Below are positions 9,901 through 17,046 of a stretch of 64,000 nt of DNA, piece by piece. This stretch comes from an uncultured Eubacteriales bacterium (GTDB taxonomy: Bacteria; Bacillota; Clostridia; Oscillospirales; Oscillospiraceae): positions 69,534 to 133,533 of the forward strand of contig UQWI01000009.1 in the NCBI GenBank assembly GCA_900544765.1, in the 5' to 3' direction. A program made the translations under genes and the position numbers. Each line of letters opens with the position of its first letter. The stretch's first letter is position 1. The notes below the pieces were generated by a model. The model made no database searches, was not told the origin of the DNA, and worked only from the letters and a program-made list of their open reading frames with translations.

Positions 9901-11884
9901 TTGGTGAGTTGACAGTACCAAAGTCTATGCTTGCGCTGTAATTGATCATGTAATACTCTCCGGGCTGCAGCGCCGGAAGGCCCGTGATCGTGAAGCTGCT
10001 GGTCTGCGCATCTTCCTTACCGTTCTGCTGGTGCGTGTATTCCAGCGTGTATCCCGTAACCGCCACTGGTTCAGAATAACCGCCGTTTATGTCCGGGCTT
10101 CGTTTATATATTTTTAAATTATTTTCGTCGTAAGTAACCACTCCATCGACCGGGTTATGAGTAAAGCTATCGGTGACGGTAATCACGCCGTTGCTGCCGT
10201 CGGAGTTTTTATCGGAGCCCACCTCGACGGTGTAGATGACGTGCCCCGGCACTATGTTGATGCCCAATTTGAATTCTCCATATTTCTGCGCGTCGGCTTC
10301 ATCCCTGACATAGACGCCAACCTTGCTGATTCCGAGGTTATATTCCTTCTCCTCCGGAACCACTGTAATTGTGCCGCCGTCGCCGCCGAAGGTTATTTCC
10401 TGGTCTTCGCCCGTCCCTGTCAGGCTGACCGTCCCCTGGAAGTGTATGTTGCCGCTGAAAGCATCGCCGTTGGCAAAATCCTCGTCAAAGGTTATGGTTA
10501 TAAGGCCGCCTTCGGTTATCGTGTAATAGCCGACCTCATCATTACCTATCGTGACGCGTCCGGTTTCATCTTTCTCAAGGGCAATGCCCTCCGGCAGCTG
10601 GTAATATATCGTCCTGTTATTCTGCGTGACTATACCTTCAGGGATAGCGTAATTGATTGTCACGCGGATATTCGCGCCGTCGGTCACGCTGCCATCAACA
10701 GGCTCCCACACATTACCGTTTTGCACTTCAAACGTCGTATCGGTTATATGTTGCCCGAAATCCGTACCTTCCTGCTCATTCATCAGGCTGATGAATGAAT
10801 TTGCAGCCAGTGGAGGGGAGTCCGGGTCGTAGCCCGGCTTCTCGACCGTAGCCCAGCTCGTGGCGTCGGGGTCTATGCTCGCGGTCGGCTCGGGCGTCGC
10901 CTCCGGTGTTGGCTCGGGCGTCGCCTCTGCCGTGGGCTCCGCTGTGGGTTCCGGCGTTGCTTCTGCCGTGGGCTCCACCGTGGGTTCCGGCGTGGGCAGG
11001 GGCTCTTCGGTCGGCTCCGGGGCCGGGAAGCAGCTTGCGTCGTGGACGTGTTCGTATACCTCAAGCTTGCCGCATATGAGCGCGCCGCTGTTGTCGCGGC
11101 ACTCTGCCGCATGCGTGTGTAGGACTATCTCCTCCCGGCCGCAGGTGAGGACTCGCTGAATCTCGTAGCACTCGTCCGTGTGCGTGTGGCCCGGTTCGGC
11201 AGGCCCGGCGTACTCGCAGCTGAGCACTATGTCCTCCTCCGAGTAACAGTCCAGCGTGTGCTCATGCGGCTCCGACTCCTCGAGGCCGCAGATGAGCTCC
11301 GGCTCCGCTTCGGCATAGCACTCTGCCGTGTGGGTGTGCTCTTCGCCCTCGGCCTGCTCGCAGATGAGCACCGGCTCCGCTTCGGCATAGCAGTCAGCCG
11401 TGTGTACATGGCCCTCGCCCTCAGTCAGCCCGCAAACCGGCTGCGCGCCCTCGCGCACGGTATAGCAACCGTCGGTGTGCTCATGCGCTGCAGGCTGCGT
11501 CTCCTCAAGCGTACAGACGAGCACGCGCTCCTCCGTGTAGCACTCATCAGTGTGCGTATGCTCCTCAATTTCAGGCAGCGGGCAGATGAGCGCGCCGCTG
11601 TCGTCGTAGCAGTCGGCGGTGTGCGTATGTACCACGAAGTCGGCATAGCCGCAGGTCAGCTCACCCTCCGTGTCATAGCATCCAGAGGTGTGTTCGTGCA
11701 GATCCAGGCTGCAGTTGAGCATACCGGAGCCGTTTTCCAGGGTAACCGCAGGCATGACCATAAAAGCCACGGTCACCACCAGCGCCAGCGCCGCAAGCAA
11801 AACCGTGGCCCTGTGCCAGCGCTTGAGCTGCCTGCGCTTCCTGACATACTCCGAGAACCTTTCTTTTCTATCCTTCTCTATCAC
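6908..11884 (-). CDS. Giant LPETG surface adhesin / pilus tip protein with His-Cys repeat stalk
   Basis: A 1658-residue wall-anchored protein. Cytoplasmic basic segment (1-24), membrane/signal segment (~25-49), then ten units of the form HxH-T-x-x-C-Y (HEHTSGCY, HTHTADCY, HTHTDECY and variants), nearly all followed by LxC (DNA about 11017-11722). A Thr/Pro/Glu repeat spacer follows (about 10870-11010), then ~1000 residues of beta-rich adhesin domains, a SpaA-like domain (about DNA 7340-7830), a Cna-B domain (VEKIWQDIDGD...VINKET) and the sorting signal LPETG at 1621-1625 with membrane span and RRARRSRH tail. Start is GTG with GGAAGGAGG 6 nt upstream. Position ahead of the major pilin and size suggest the tip adhesin. 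Ligand unknown. Confidence 0.9.
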   Translation of the reverse strand: MIEKDRKERFSEYVRKRRQLKRWHRATVLLAALALVVTVAFMVMPAVTLENGSGMLNCSLDLHEHTSGCYDTEGELTCGYADFVVHTHTADCYDDSGALICPLPEIEEHTHTDECYTEERVLVCTLEETQPAAHEHTDGCYTVREGAQPVCGLTEGEGHVHTADCYAEAEPVLICEQAEGEEHTHTAECYAEAEPELICGLEESEPHEHTLDCYSEEDIVLSCEYAGPAEPGHTHTDECYEIQRVLTCGREEIVLHTHAAECRDNSGALICGKLEVYEHVHDASCFPAPEPTEEPLPTPEPTVEPTAEATPEPTAEPTAEATPEPTPEATPEPTASIDPDATSWATVEKPGYDPDSPPLAANSFISLMNEQEGTDFGQHITDTTFEVQNGNVWEPVDGSVTDGANIRVTINYAIPEGIVTQNNRTIYYQLPEGIALEKDETGRVTIGNDEVGYYTITEGGLITITFDEDFANGDAFSGNIHFQGTVSLTGTGEDQEITFGGDGGTITVVPEEKEYNLGISKVGVYVRDEADAQKYGEFKLGINIVPGHVIYTVEVGSDKNSDGSNGVITVTDSFTHNPVDGVVTYDENNLKIYKRSPDINGGYSEPVAVTGYTLEYTHQQNGKEDAQTSSFTITGLPALQPGEYYMINYSASIDFGTVNSPNGYIAVPNTATAQDTSNTVKANATVSVSGNMVSKLVTENEGTGNLQWTVTLNEDGRDLSGMKFSDTMLYTLNGTDVNYNLEYITNLRVTAFEINDAGQQVSKGEVTDAFSALITYSDNGAMTVNFPAAGKWPDGLGSDWVYRLVYETPFPEDAGADAAIAFQNTAKLDNYSVTVNWNGTVPDTGYGLVKESTGRDLNTGTDVGTIDWRSTITYPSDNVNLNSIRYMDWIPDAYYTDSDSGVFADGTHYTTLSTLRKTLTIQTALRQTLDWGTDFTVSVVYVEDMPNYGTFAAAWDDTETIFSQDLTNVNDGAASDKPIALFCITFKEAALGKLAGSRQLYISYQTLVNRNNITDGGQLTISNVGVIQGDTARVWLSTAFHEQLQKQVSSTGTAPSGDDYNLDSDVYVDGPVDIDLGDTGGKLYYRILFYNYGDTISFHDNMLQQFDGNIAFEQQMRIYNVITGKVSTVKTWDYLDSSGKYYGDYTLKNLGQFKDCIIGLYYSIDVSGDEALAALEEGETHTYNNTIKWTGVGEDSAEANVTNSSSTLTKDSVQATEDGVNLVYYYVVINPASRNLHPASNQLELRDTLTLPTGAEAVIRLETIGLYHYDATDVDGHYLGEEITEEEFDGFKVEAEPGTENTYTFTVPDETACVVVYAYEIDSGTSALDEITVNNTASLLGRAVISAGDEVIISAQDSGGTVNRAKLTIYKYAGDNRANLLNGVLFELARFEKQENETYEWVQTSITAEGRDGYFITGGDGVRGAIILNFLDEGDGDGTHYNTLYRLTEYETLEGYELDTTPRYYVWGELGATGEATAEAMADALKGADITWDQVVFIPFGESKTEYISNAPTTTSIKVEKIWQDIDGDTLTENLPDSVTVTLYCNRVKYEGEGAEVTLSAENNWSYTWENLPKKDDENNPYTYTVVETPVDGFETSYGNNDGITDGTITVINKETAVYVLPETGGTGAWRMLALALVTLSLGTLCVLQIRRARRSRH

Positions 11885-11904
11885 GGAAAGCCTCCTTCCC
11901 GACG

Positions 11905-12489
11905 CTATTCAACAGTGCCGAACCCGTCAAGCGGCCAAAGTCTGAATATCAGCTTGCCTATCACCTGCTCCTCCGCGACGCAGCCGACCTGGCTGCTTCG
12001 TGAGTCGCTGGACACGCTGCGGTTGTCGCCCATCACGAAATATCTGCCCTCCGGCACCTGGTACGGCAGCTCGATGTCGCATTCCCCGAGCGCCTTTTCA
12101 TCCAGGTAAGGCTCGTCGAGCGGCTCCCCGTCGACGCTGACGCTGCCATCTTCATCTATGTCAATCACTTCTCCAGCCAGGCCTACTATCCGCTTCACCA
12201 GAATCTTGTCGTTATAGTAAAAGGCCACTATGTCGCCGCGCTCATAGGACCCGCCGCGCAGGGCGGTCACAATGTTCCCGTTCACCAGCGTCGGGGACAT
12301 GGACGAACCGTATATTCGAAGTATTGGCAGCAGGAGATTGGAAATCAGCACCGCTGCGGCGATTACCACCAGCACAGTTGAAACCGTGCCGCGCAGCAGA
12401 CGCTTGTATCTCCCCCTATATTTTTCCCGCTTAAGTTCCTCCTCCAGCTGACGGACGGACGGGACTGCGGGAGCAGGTTTCCGCTCCAT
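11905..12489 (-). CDS. lepB: Signal peptidase I dedicated to the pilus locus
   Basis: A 194-residue type I signal peptidase, membrane-bound with its active site outside. It has a single N-terminal membrane segment (~33-56), catalytic Ser63 in GSSMSPTL, general base Lys99 in ILVKRIVGL and the family box GDNRSVSSDSR near residues 153-163. Pilus clusters of Gram-positive bacteria often carry their own signal peptidase that matures pilins, and the place between the adhesin gene and the upstream coiled-coil gene fits this. TAGGAG lies 6 nt before the ATG. The 20-bp spacing to the adhesin gene indicates one transcript. Confidence 0.93.
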   Translation of the reverse strand: MERKPAPAVPSVRQLEEELKREKYRGRYKRLLRGTVSTVLVVIAAAVLISNLLLPILRIYGSSMSPTLVNGNIVTALRGGSYERGDIVAFYYNDKILVKRIVGLAGEVIDIDEDGSVSVDGEPLDEPYLDEKALGECDIELPYQVPEGRYFVMGDNRSVSSDSRSSQVGCVAEEQVIGKLIFRLWPLDGFGTVE

Positions 12490-12501
12490 ACAAAACTCCT
12501 A

Positions 12502-13602
12502 TTACACGCTGACGTCGTAGCTTGACGTGCTCATATTCAGCAGGCGCTTCAGCTCTCGGTGGTTGTCGTAAAACGATTGCAGGCGCGAGGACACTTCTTT
12601 CCAGTATTCATCCGCCCGCCGTTTGGATTCAGCCTCCATTGTCTCGCATTTTTTGCGGCTGTTTGCCTCCATTTCCGCGCACTTTACCGCCGTCTCCCTC
12701 AGGCGGTTTTCTATTTCAATCTTGTTTCTTGCGTCTCTCTCGGCACAGATTGCGTCCTGCCTCTCGCTGAGGTCCTTTATGTTCTCTATGTACTGCTGGC
12801 CCGCGGCCTGCGCGGCCTCAAATATGCCGTTGAGCTGCAGCGCCGCCATGGCTATCGAGCCCGCTTTGTCTATGGAAATTTTGCGGCTCCTTAGCTGTTC
12901 GCGCGCCTCGTCGCGCTCACGGCGGAGCGCATCCGTCTCGCGCCTGAGCGAATCGCGCTCCCGGCGCAGCGCATCCAGCTCACGGCTGAGAGAATCCCTG
13001 CTGCCGCTGAGGTCCCTGAGCTCCTTCTCGTAGTCCTCTTTCAGCTGCGCTATGTCCTTTTCGTGCTCGGACTTCATGAAATCCAGGTCGTTCTCATACT
13101 GTTCCTGGCAGGATTCCATCTCCTTGCCCTGCTCTATCATCAGCTCCAGGAGCTCTCGTCTTCCCAAACTGCGCAGTTCACGTTCCGTCATGAGCCTCTC
13201 ACCTTTCTGTTCCGTCTTTAATCCGTCTTGTTCCTCAAGGGCCTCGTCCTTAGTCCGCCGCGCCGGGCCGCGGCCTCTCCCTGTGTCAGGCCCCTCCGCG
13301 CCCCTGTCCGCCGGGCCTGCATCCCGGCAGCGCACTGAGATGGGCGCCGGCTCGCCCGGTGAAAGTATATGCCCCTCCGCCATGGGCCTGAGCCGTTTTA
13401 TCCTGCGTACCAGCTCTTCGCCGGACATATCCGATAACGTCTGCCGTGTATATATGATGTCGACGTCGTTGTTTTTTGCGAAATCTATCGCGCTCTTTGC
13501 GCTGCTGTGCAGGGACGCAGTAACGGCGCCCTGGCTCTCAGCCAGGCGTTTTGCCTCCCAGTCCAGCACTTTTTGGTCGCTGTCGACGAGCAGTATGACC
13601 AT
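12502..13602 (-). CDS. Pseudo-receiver plus coiled-coil protein, first gene of the pilus operon
   Basis: About 366 residues. The first ~75 look like a response-regulator receiver (MVILLVDSDQ, then DVDIIYTRQTLSDMSGEELVRRIKR), but the phosphoacceptor Asp position is Tyr/Thr, so phosphorylation is unlikely. Residues ~75-140 are Arg/Gly/Pro-rich linker. From an internal ATG at about 13192 (MTERELRSLGRRELLEL, weak AAAGGTGAGAGG upstream) the rest is long coiled coil with heptad runs of R/E/L, then a helical region with GSIAMAALQLNGIFEAAQAAGQQY. That second part resembles stand-alone coiled-coil proteins that accompany pilus genes in Clostridia, so this could be two fused genes, or two products from one frame. 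Start 13602 is chosen over upstream in-frame codons (13635, 13674), which overlap the promoter. Function unknown; perhaps an assembly scaffold. Confidence 0.7.
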   Translation of the reverse strand: MVILLVDSDQKVLDWEAKRLAESQGAVTASLHSSAKSAIDFAKNNDVDIIYTRQTLSDMSGEELVRRIKRLRPMAEGHILSPGEPAPISVRCRDAGPADRGAEGPDTGRGRGPARRTKDEALEEQDGLKTEQKGERLMTERELRSLGRRELLELMIEQGKEMESCQEQYENDLDFMKSEHEKDIAQLKEDYEKELRDLSGSRDSLSRELDALRRERDSLRRETDALRRERDEAREQLRSRKISIDKAGSIAMAALQLNGIFEAAQAAGQQYIENIKDLSERQDAICAERDARNKIEIENRLRETAVKCAEMEANSRKKCETMEAESKRRADEYWKEVSSRLQSFYDNHRELKRLLNMSTSSYDVSV

Positions 13603-13633
13603 AGTAAGCTTTCCCCAATCATTTGTTTGGCCC

Positions 13634-13668
13634 ATTATAACAGTGCCTGCGCAACAAAAGCGCAACAA
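13634..13668 (-). promoter_or_regulatory. Pilus operon promoter with SARP-like direct repeat
   Basis: Minus strand extended -10 TG-T-TATAAT (TATAAT at 13639-13634) with no good -35. In place of the -35 lie two exact copies of TTTGTTGCGC (13669-13660 and 13658-13649) with 11-bp period, the nearer copy ending 9 nt before the -10. Heptamer repeats one helical turn apart just upstream of the -10 are the known binding pattern of SARP-type winged-helix activators, which is the output domain of the response regulator encoded next to it. Confidence 0.7.
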
Positions 13669-13686
13669 ACCCATTACATAAAATTA

Positions 13687-13717
13687 ACAAGGAGCCGGAT
13701 CTCTCGCGGCTCCTTGT
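13687..13717 (-). terminator. Terminator after the response regulator gene
   Basis: An 11-bp stem (ACAAGGAGCCG / CGGCTCCTTGT), 9-nt loop, followed on the minus strand by TTAATTTTAT. It separates the two-component operon from the pilus operon, which then starts at its own promoter. Confidence 0.8.
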
Positions 13718-13731
13718 CGCTGAATCTGTGT

Positions 13732-14523
13732 TTACAAATCGAAAAAACCAAGCTCTGCGTTCCGCATCTCCGCCCAGCTGTACGAGGGCAGATAATCGTT
13801 TTGGTAGGCGTTTACCGCCTGTTGATCCCCCTCCAGGAACCTGTAATAGTCGCAGTCAAACTGCTCCGGAATAACCGCGTAGCTGTTGCGCCCCTTTTCT
13901 ATCATGCCGTCTGCGTCGACTTTCTTCAGCGCATTGAGCATCTCGTAGACTATCGTGCGGAAATATGATTTGCCAGACAGCGTGTCTGCCGCGTCCTCAA
14001 ACAATGCGGCGTAGGCCTCGCCGGTGGTGACGGAGCGCCCCCTGTGGTCGACGAGGTAGGCCAGCAGCTCCTTGGATTTCGCCCGGCCGAACCTGACCGG
14101 GCGCCCGTCCACATAGACGTCGAAGCCGCCGAAGGTCCTGACCTCGATGCGTCTCTTCGCCTGCTGCGGTTCGCTGTATATGAAGTCAAGCTCCCTCCGC
14201 ACGGCCTCCTCGGTGGCGGGCTTGAGCAGATAGCCGGTGGCGTGCACGGCGAAGGCGTCAACGGCGTACTGCGAGTATCCGGTCACGAAAACTATATGCA
14301 TGTCCGGCCTTGTCCTCTTCAGCTCGGCAGCCAGCTCCAGGCCGGTCATACCGCCTGTCTGTACATCCAGGAAAGCTATGTCGAAGCCGCATTCATTCGC
14401 CTTCTCCAGCGCGTCATACGGCCAGGAGTATGCGAATATCTCGGCATCCGGCAGAATTCTCCGCAATATGGACACCATGCCGTTAAGCTGAAGGGACTCG
14501 TCGTCGGTTACCAGTATTCTCAT
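13732..14523 (-). CDS. Response regulator with SARP-like winged-helix output domain
   Basis: 263 residues. N-terminal receiver: acidic pocket in VTDDES, phosphoacceptor Asp53 (IAFLDVQTGG), Lys101 (LLKPATEE). Residues ~123-230 form a SARP/OmpR-like winged helix (FGGFDVYVDGRPVRFGRAKSKELLAYLVDHRG), and the tail resembles a shortened bacterial transcriptional activator domain (AVNAYQNDYLPSYSWAEMRNAEL). The ATG at 14523 overlaps the kinase stop as ATGA, so translation is coupled. It probably activates the pilus operon, whose promoter begins about 880 bp further along the minus strand and carries matching direct repeats. That link is inference from position and motif. Confidence 0.92.
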   Translation of the reverse strand: MRILVTDDESLQLNGMVSILRRILPDAEIFAYSWPYDALEKANECGFDIAFLDVQTGGMTGLELAAELKRTRPDMHIVFVTGYSQYAVDAFAVHATGYLLKPATEEAVRRELDFIYSEPQQAKRRIEVRTFGGFDVYVDGRPVRFGRAKSKELLAYLVDHRGRSVTTGEAYAALFEDAADTLSGKSYFRTIVYEMLNALKKVDADGMIEKGRNSYAVIPEQFDCDYYRFLEGDQQAVNAYQNDYLPSYSWAEMRNAELGFFDL

Positions 14524-15821
14524 ATGCCATCGTCCCCGTTCCATGGAATGCGTATCTCAGCCGTCGTACCCTGACCGCTGCTGGTTATTTCCAGGCTGCC
14601 TCCGACCGACTCCTTCAGCCGGCTGCGCACGTTTTCTATGCCTATATGCGAATGTTCCACTGTGGACGGGATCTGCCTCGCCTTATCCATTCCAACGCCA
14701 TTGTCGGAGACGGTCACCAGGGCGCAGTCGTCGTTCTCCTCCGTGCGTATGGTTACGGTGCCGCCGTTCCTCCTGTTCAGCACGCCGTGCTGAACCGCGT
14801 TCTCCACCAGGGGCTGGAGCGTCAGCGCCGGTATGCGGAAGTTCGTAACCTTGATGCGGTATATGACCTGGAGCTTATCATCAAACCGCTGCTGTTCCAG
14901 GTAGAGGTAGTTCATCACATGGTTGAGCTCCTGCTCAAACGGGATGGGCTCCCTGTTTTTCAGGCTGTCCATGTTCCCGCGCAGGAAGTCCGAAAAGCGC
15001 TTTATCGCCTTCTTCGCTGTCTCCGGTTCCGTTTCGCACAGCTGGTAGATAGTGCCGAGTGAATTGTACAGAAAGTGCGGCTGTATCTGGCTGAGCATTA
15101 TATCAATGCGCTGGCTGGCAAGCTCCTGCTCCTGCTCTTTCATAGCTATCTCGTGCTCAAACTGTATATTGACAAGCGTGAACAGCAGCGCGAGGGACAC
15201 TCCGATGTTCACGATCGCAATCCCGCGGAACAGCATCTGCACCGTTCCAGACGCCAGCGGGACAATTATATAAAGCAGGAAGAAAAATATGTCCCGGCGC
15301 TTCAGGCTGCTCCAAGAGATAACAAGCAGCGTCGCAAAAAGCATATAGCACAGCAGCGGGATGAGCTGGGAGACGAAGAACATCGGCCCGCGCTGATAAC
15401 CGTTGTCAGTCACATAGAACACTGCGCCGGTAAACGGGCTTAGCAGCGCAAAGAACACCTGCAGGGCGCACAGGACCGTGACAGCTATCAGGCACCTGAG
15501 CTTGGCTTTGCCTTCAAGCTTTATGTATGCTATCAGGTAGCGCGCAAAGAAATACAGTATAAACGCGGACGCCGAGTAGTAAAGCACCGTAAATGCCATG
15601 AGTACGGCCTTCTGCCACGGCTCATCCGGGCTTTGCAGCATCCAGTCGGCCAAATCTCCAATAATCATTGCAATATTGGAAATTGCCGCGCCCATGAAAA
15701 ACAGATTTATGCGACGCTTATATCTTTCGCCGTTTGCCAGGTATGTAATCGGTATCAGCGCTAATATCACAGCAAATATATCCAGCAAAATATTTGCCAG
15801 CACTATTTCCTCCTGGTCCAT
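14520..15821 (-). CDS. LytS-type sensor histidine kinase
   Basis: 433 residues. Six or seven membrane helices in the first ~215 residues form a transmembrane sensor. The His_kinase (LytS/AgrC-like) box has His249 in LSQIQPHFLYNSLGT, followed by a GHKL ATPase domain with N box ENAVQHGV and G box DNGVGMD. There is no separate extracellular ligand domain, so the signal is probably sensed in the membrane. GAGGAGGTGA lies 4 nt before the ATG. Partner is the overlapping response regulator. The transcript has an unusual leader with a tetranucleotide repeat and an intrinsic terminator. Confidence 0.93.
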   Translation of the reverse strand: MDQEEIVLANILLDIFAVILALIPITYLANGERYKRRINLFFMGAAISNIAMIIGDLADWMLQSPDEPWQKAVLMAFTVLYYSASAFILYFFARYLIAYIKLEGKAKLRCLIAVTVLCALQVFFALLSPFTGAVFYVTDNGYQRGPMFFVSQLIPLLCYMLFATLLVISWSSLKRRDIFFFLLYIIVPLASGTVQMLFRGIAIVNIGVSLALLFTLVNIQFEHEIAMKEQEQELASQRIDIMLSQIQPHFLYNSLGTIYQLCETEPETAKKAIKRFSDFLRGNMDSLKNREPIPFEQELNHVMNYLYLEQQRFDDKLQVIYRIKVTNFRIPALTLQPLVENAVQHGVLNRRNGGTVTIRTEENDDCALVTVSDNGVGMDKARQIPSTVEHSHIGIENVRSRLKESVGGSLEITSSGQGTTAEIRIPWNGDDGI

Positions 15822-15902
15822 GCCGTCACCTCCTCACGCGCTTTCGGCTCGCCGATTTGCATTTTCCAACTACTTCAATCCGGATTTTACAGAAAAAGAA
15901 AA

Positions 15903-15935
15903 GGCGCGTACTGCCAAAAAATGGCAGTACGCGCC
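15903..15935 (-). terminator. Intrinsic terminator in the leader of the two-component operon
   Basis: A 14-bp perfect stem (15903-15916 / 15922-15935) with a 5-nt loop, followed on the minus strand by TTTTCTTTTTC. It lies 82 nt before the kinase start and downstream of the kinase promoter, and no gene lies between promoter and terminator. It must therefore act as an attenuator or end a short RNA. Confidence 0.85.
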
Positions 15936-15967
15936 CATAAGCAACACTTTGCGTACGATTTTAGAAA

Positions 15968-16024
<57 letters not shown>

Positions 16025-16026
16025 AA

Positions 16027-16056
16027 AGCATACCTCCCTTTGCTCATTATTGTCAA
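16027..16056 (-). promoter_or_regulatory. Promoter of the two-component operon leader
   Basis: Minus strand TTGACA (16056-16051), 18 nt, TATGCT (16032-16027). The predicted start, about 16020, falls at the first repeat unit of the tetranucleotide tract. Confidence 0.75.
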
Positions 16057-16347
16057 TACCCCTTACAATAATATTTTATATAAATATACCATAATCGGCA
16101 TACATATTCAACTATTTTTTCTCAAAAGACGGAAATATTCTCAGGGTGGAAGGATAATCCTGTCATTACAAGTTTATAAAAAGACAAAAAGCAAAGCCAG
16201 CTGAGCCGGCGGGCAATCTAGATGAACGGAGCATATACGCGCCGCCCGCCTTTGCAGATAGGTAATCAAGGGGCGACAGCAAGGAGTGCTGCCGCCCCGC
16301 AGTCGTTTCCGGAAGAATTGAACGTGCAAATTGCTGACCCTTTGTGA
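16057..16347. other. Intergenic region between the pilus regulators and the phosphatase gene
   Basis: I see no gene. It is AT-rich on the left. A hairpin with one mismatch (GGGGCG-A-CAGCA / TGCTG-C-CGCCCC, 16270-16298) has no T-run on either side. Confidence 0.4.
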
Positions 16348-16353
16348 TATAAT
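16348..16353 (+). promoter_or_regulatory. Extended -10 promoter of the phosphatase gene
   Basis: TG-A-TATAAT (TG at 16345-16346). No clear -35. It lies about 38 nt before the phosphatase start. Confidence 0.55.
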
Positions 16354-16390
16354 CAGCAAGACGAAAAATCCAGAAAGGGACACGGATACG

Positions 16391-16843
16391 ATGACAAAAA
16401 TACTTTTTGTCTGCCACGGCAACATATGCCGGAGTCCGATGGCGGAGTTTATGTTCAAGGACATGGTAAAGAAGGCCGGGCGCGAGGATGAATTCCACAT
16501 CGCGTCGGCGGCAACGTCCTGCGAGGAGGTGGGCAACGGCGTCTACCCTCCCGCGCGCAGGAAGCTCGCCGAGCACGGCATAGGCTGCTCCGGGCACGCC
16601 GCGCACCGCATGACCCGCGGCGAGTATGACGAGTACGACTACATCGTCTGCATGGACAACGCAAACCTCCGCAACCTGCGCCGCATGACGGACGGCGATC
16701 CCGACGGCAAAATCTCGCTCATGCTCGACCACGCCGGGCGCAGCGGCCAGGAAGTGGCGGACCCGTGGTACACCGGCGACTTCGAGGCCACCTGGCGGGA
16801 CCTCTACGAAGGCCTGTCCGGCCTGTTGAGCGAGCTTGGATAA
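16391..16843 (+). CDS. Low-molecular-weight protein-tyrosine phosphatase
   Basis: 150 residues, normal length for the family. The P-loop CHGNICRS (Cys8-x5-Arg14-Ser15) begins at residue 8 and the general-acid loop DPWYTGDF is near residue 124. These cytosolic enzymes dephosphorylate tyrosine, often on BY-kinases and exopolysaccharide enzymes. ATG 16391 is chosen because the P-loop sits at its standard distance from it; AAAGGGA is 10 nt upstream. Single-gene unit ending in a strong hairpin. Confidence 0.93.
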   Translation: MTKILFVCHGNICRSPMAEFMFKDMVKKAGREDEFHIASAATSCEEVGNGVYPPARRKLAEHGIGCSGHAAHRMTRGEYDEYDYIVCMDNANLRNLRRMTDGDPDGKISLMLDHAGRSGQEVADPWYTGDFEATWRDLYEGLSGLLSELG

Positions 16844-16863
16844 GCTGGAAGCTGATATGAACG

Positions 16864-16907
16864 AATAGCAAGGGATATGTTCATAACTGAACATATCCCT
16901 TGCTATT
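16864..16907. terminator. Bidirectional terminator between phosphatase and LysR-type genes
   Basis: A 20-bp perfect stem (16864-16883 / 16888-16907) with a TAAC loop. Its ends are A/T-rich, so it can serve both converging genes. Confidence 0.85.
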
Positions 16908-17046
16908 TTGCCATTATTCAGCTCATGGAACTCCGGCACATGCTCATCCGTCATCCGCGAGCCGCGTTTATAGTGTATTTAAAATTATGCAAATTATCTA
17001 TGGTTAAATAGATGACGATTATGTTGTCAAAATCACAACCTCTGTT

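Noticed and set aside
10860..11159. Plus-strand Gly/Ser/Val repeat protein
   Set aside because: It is the reverse complement of the Thr/Pro/Glu repeat spacer of the adhesin gene.
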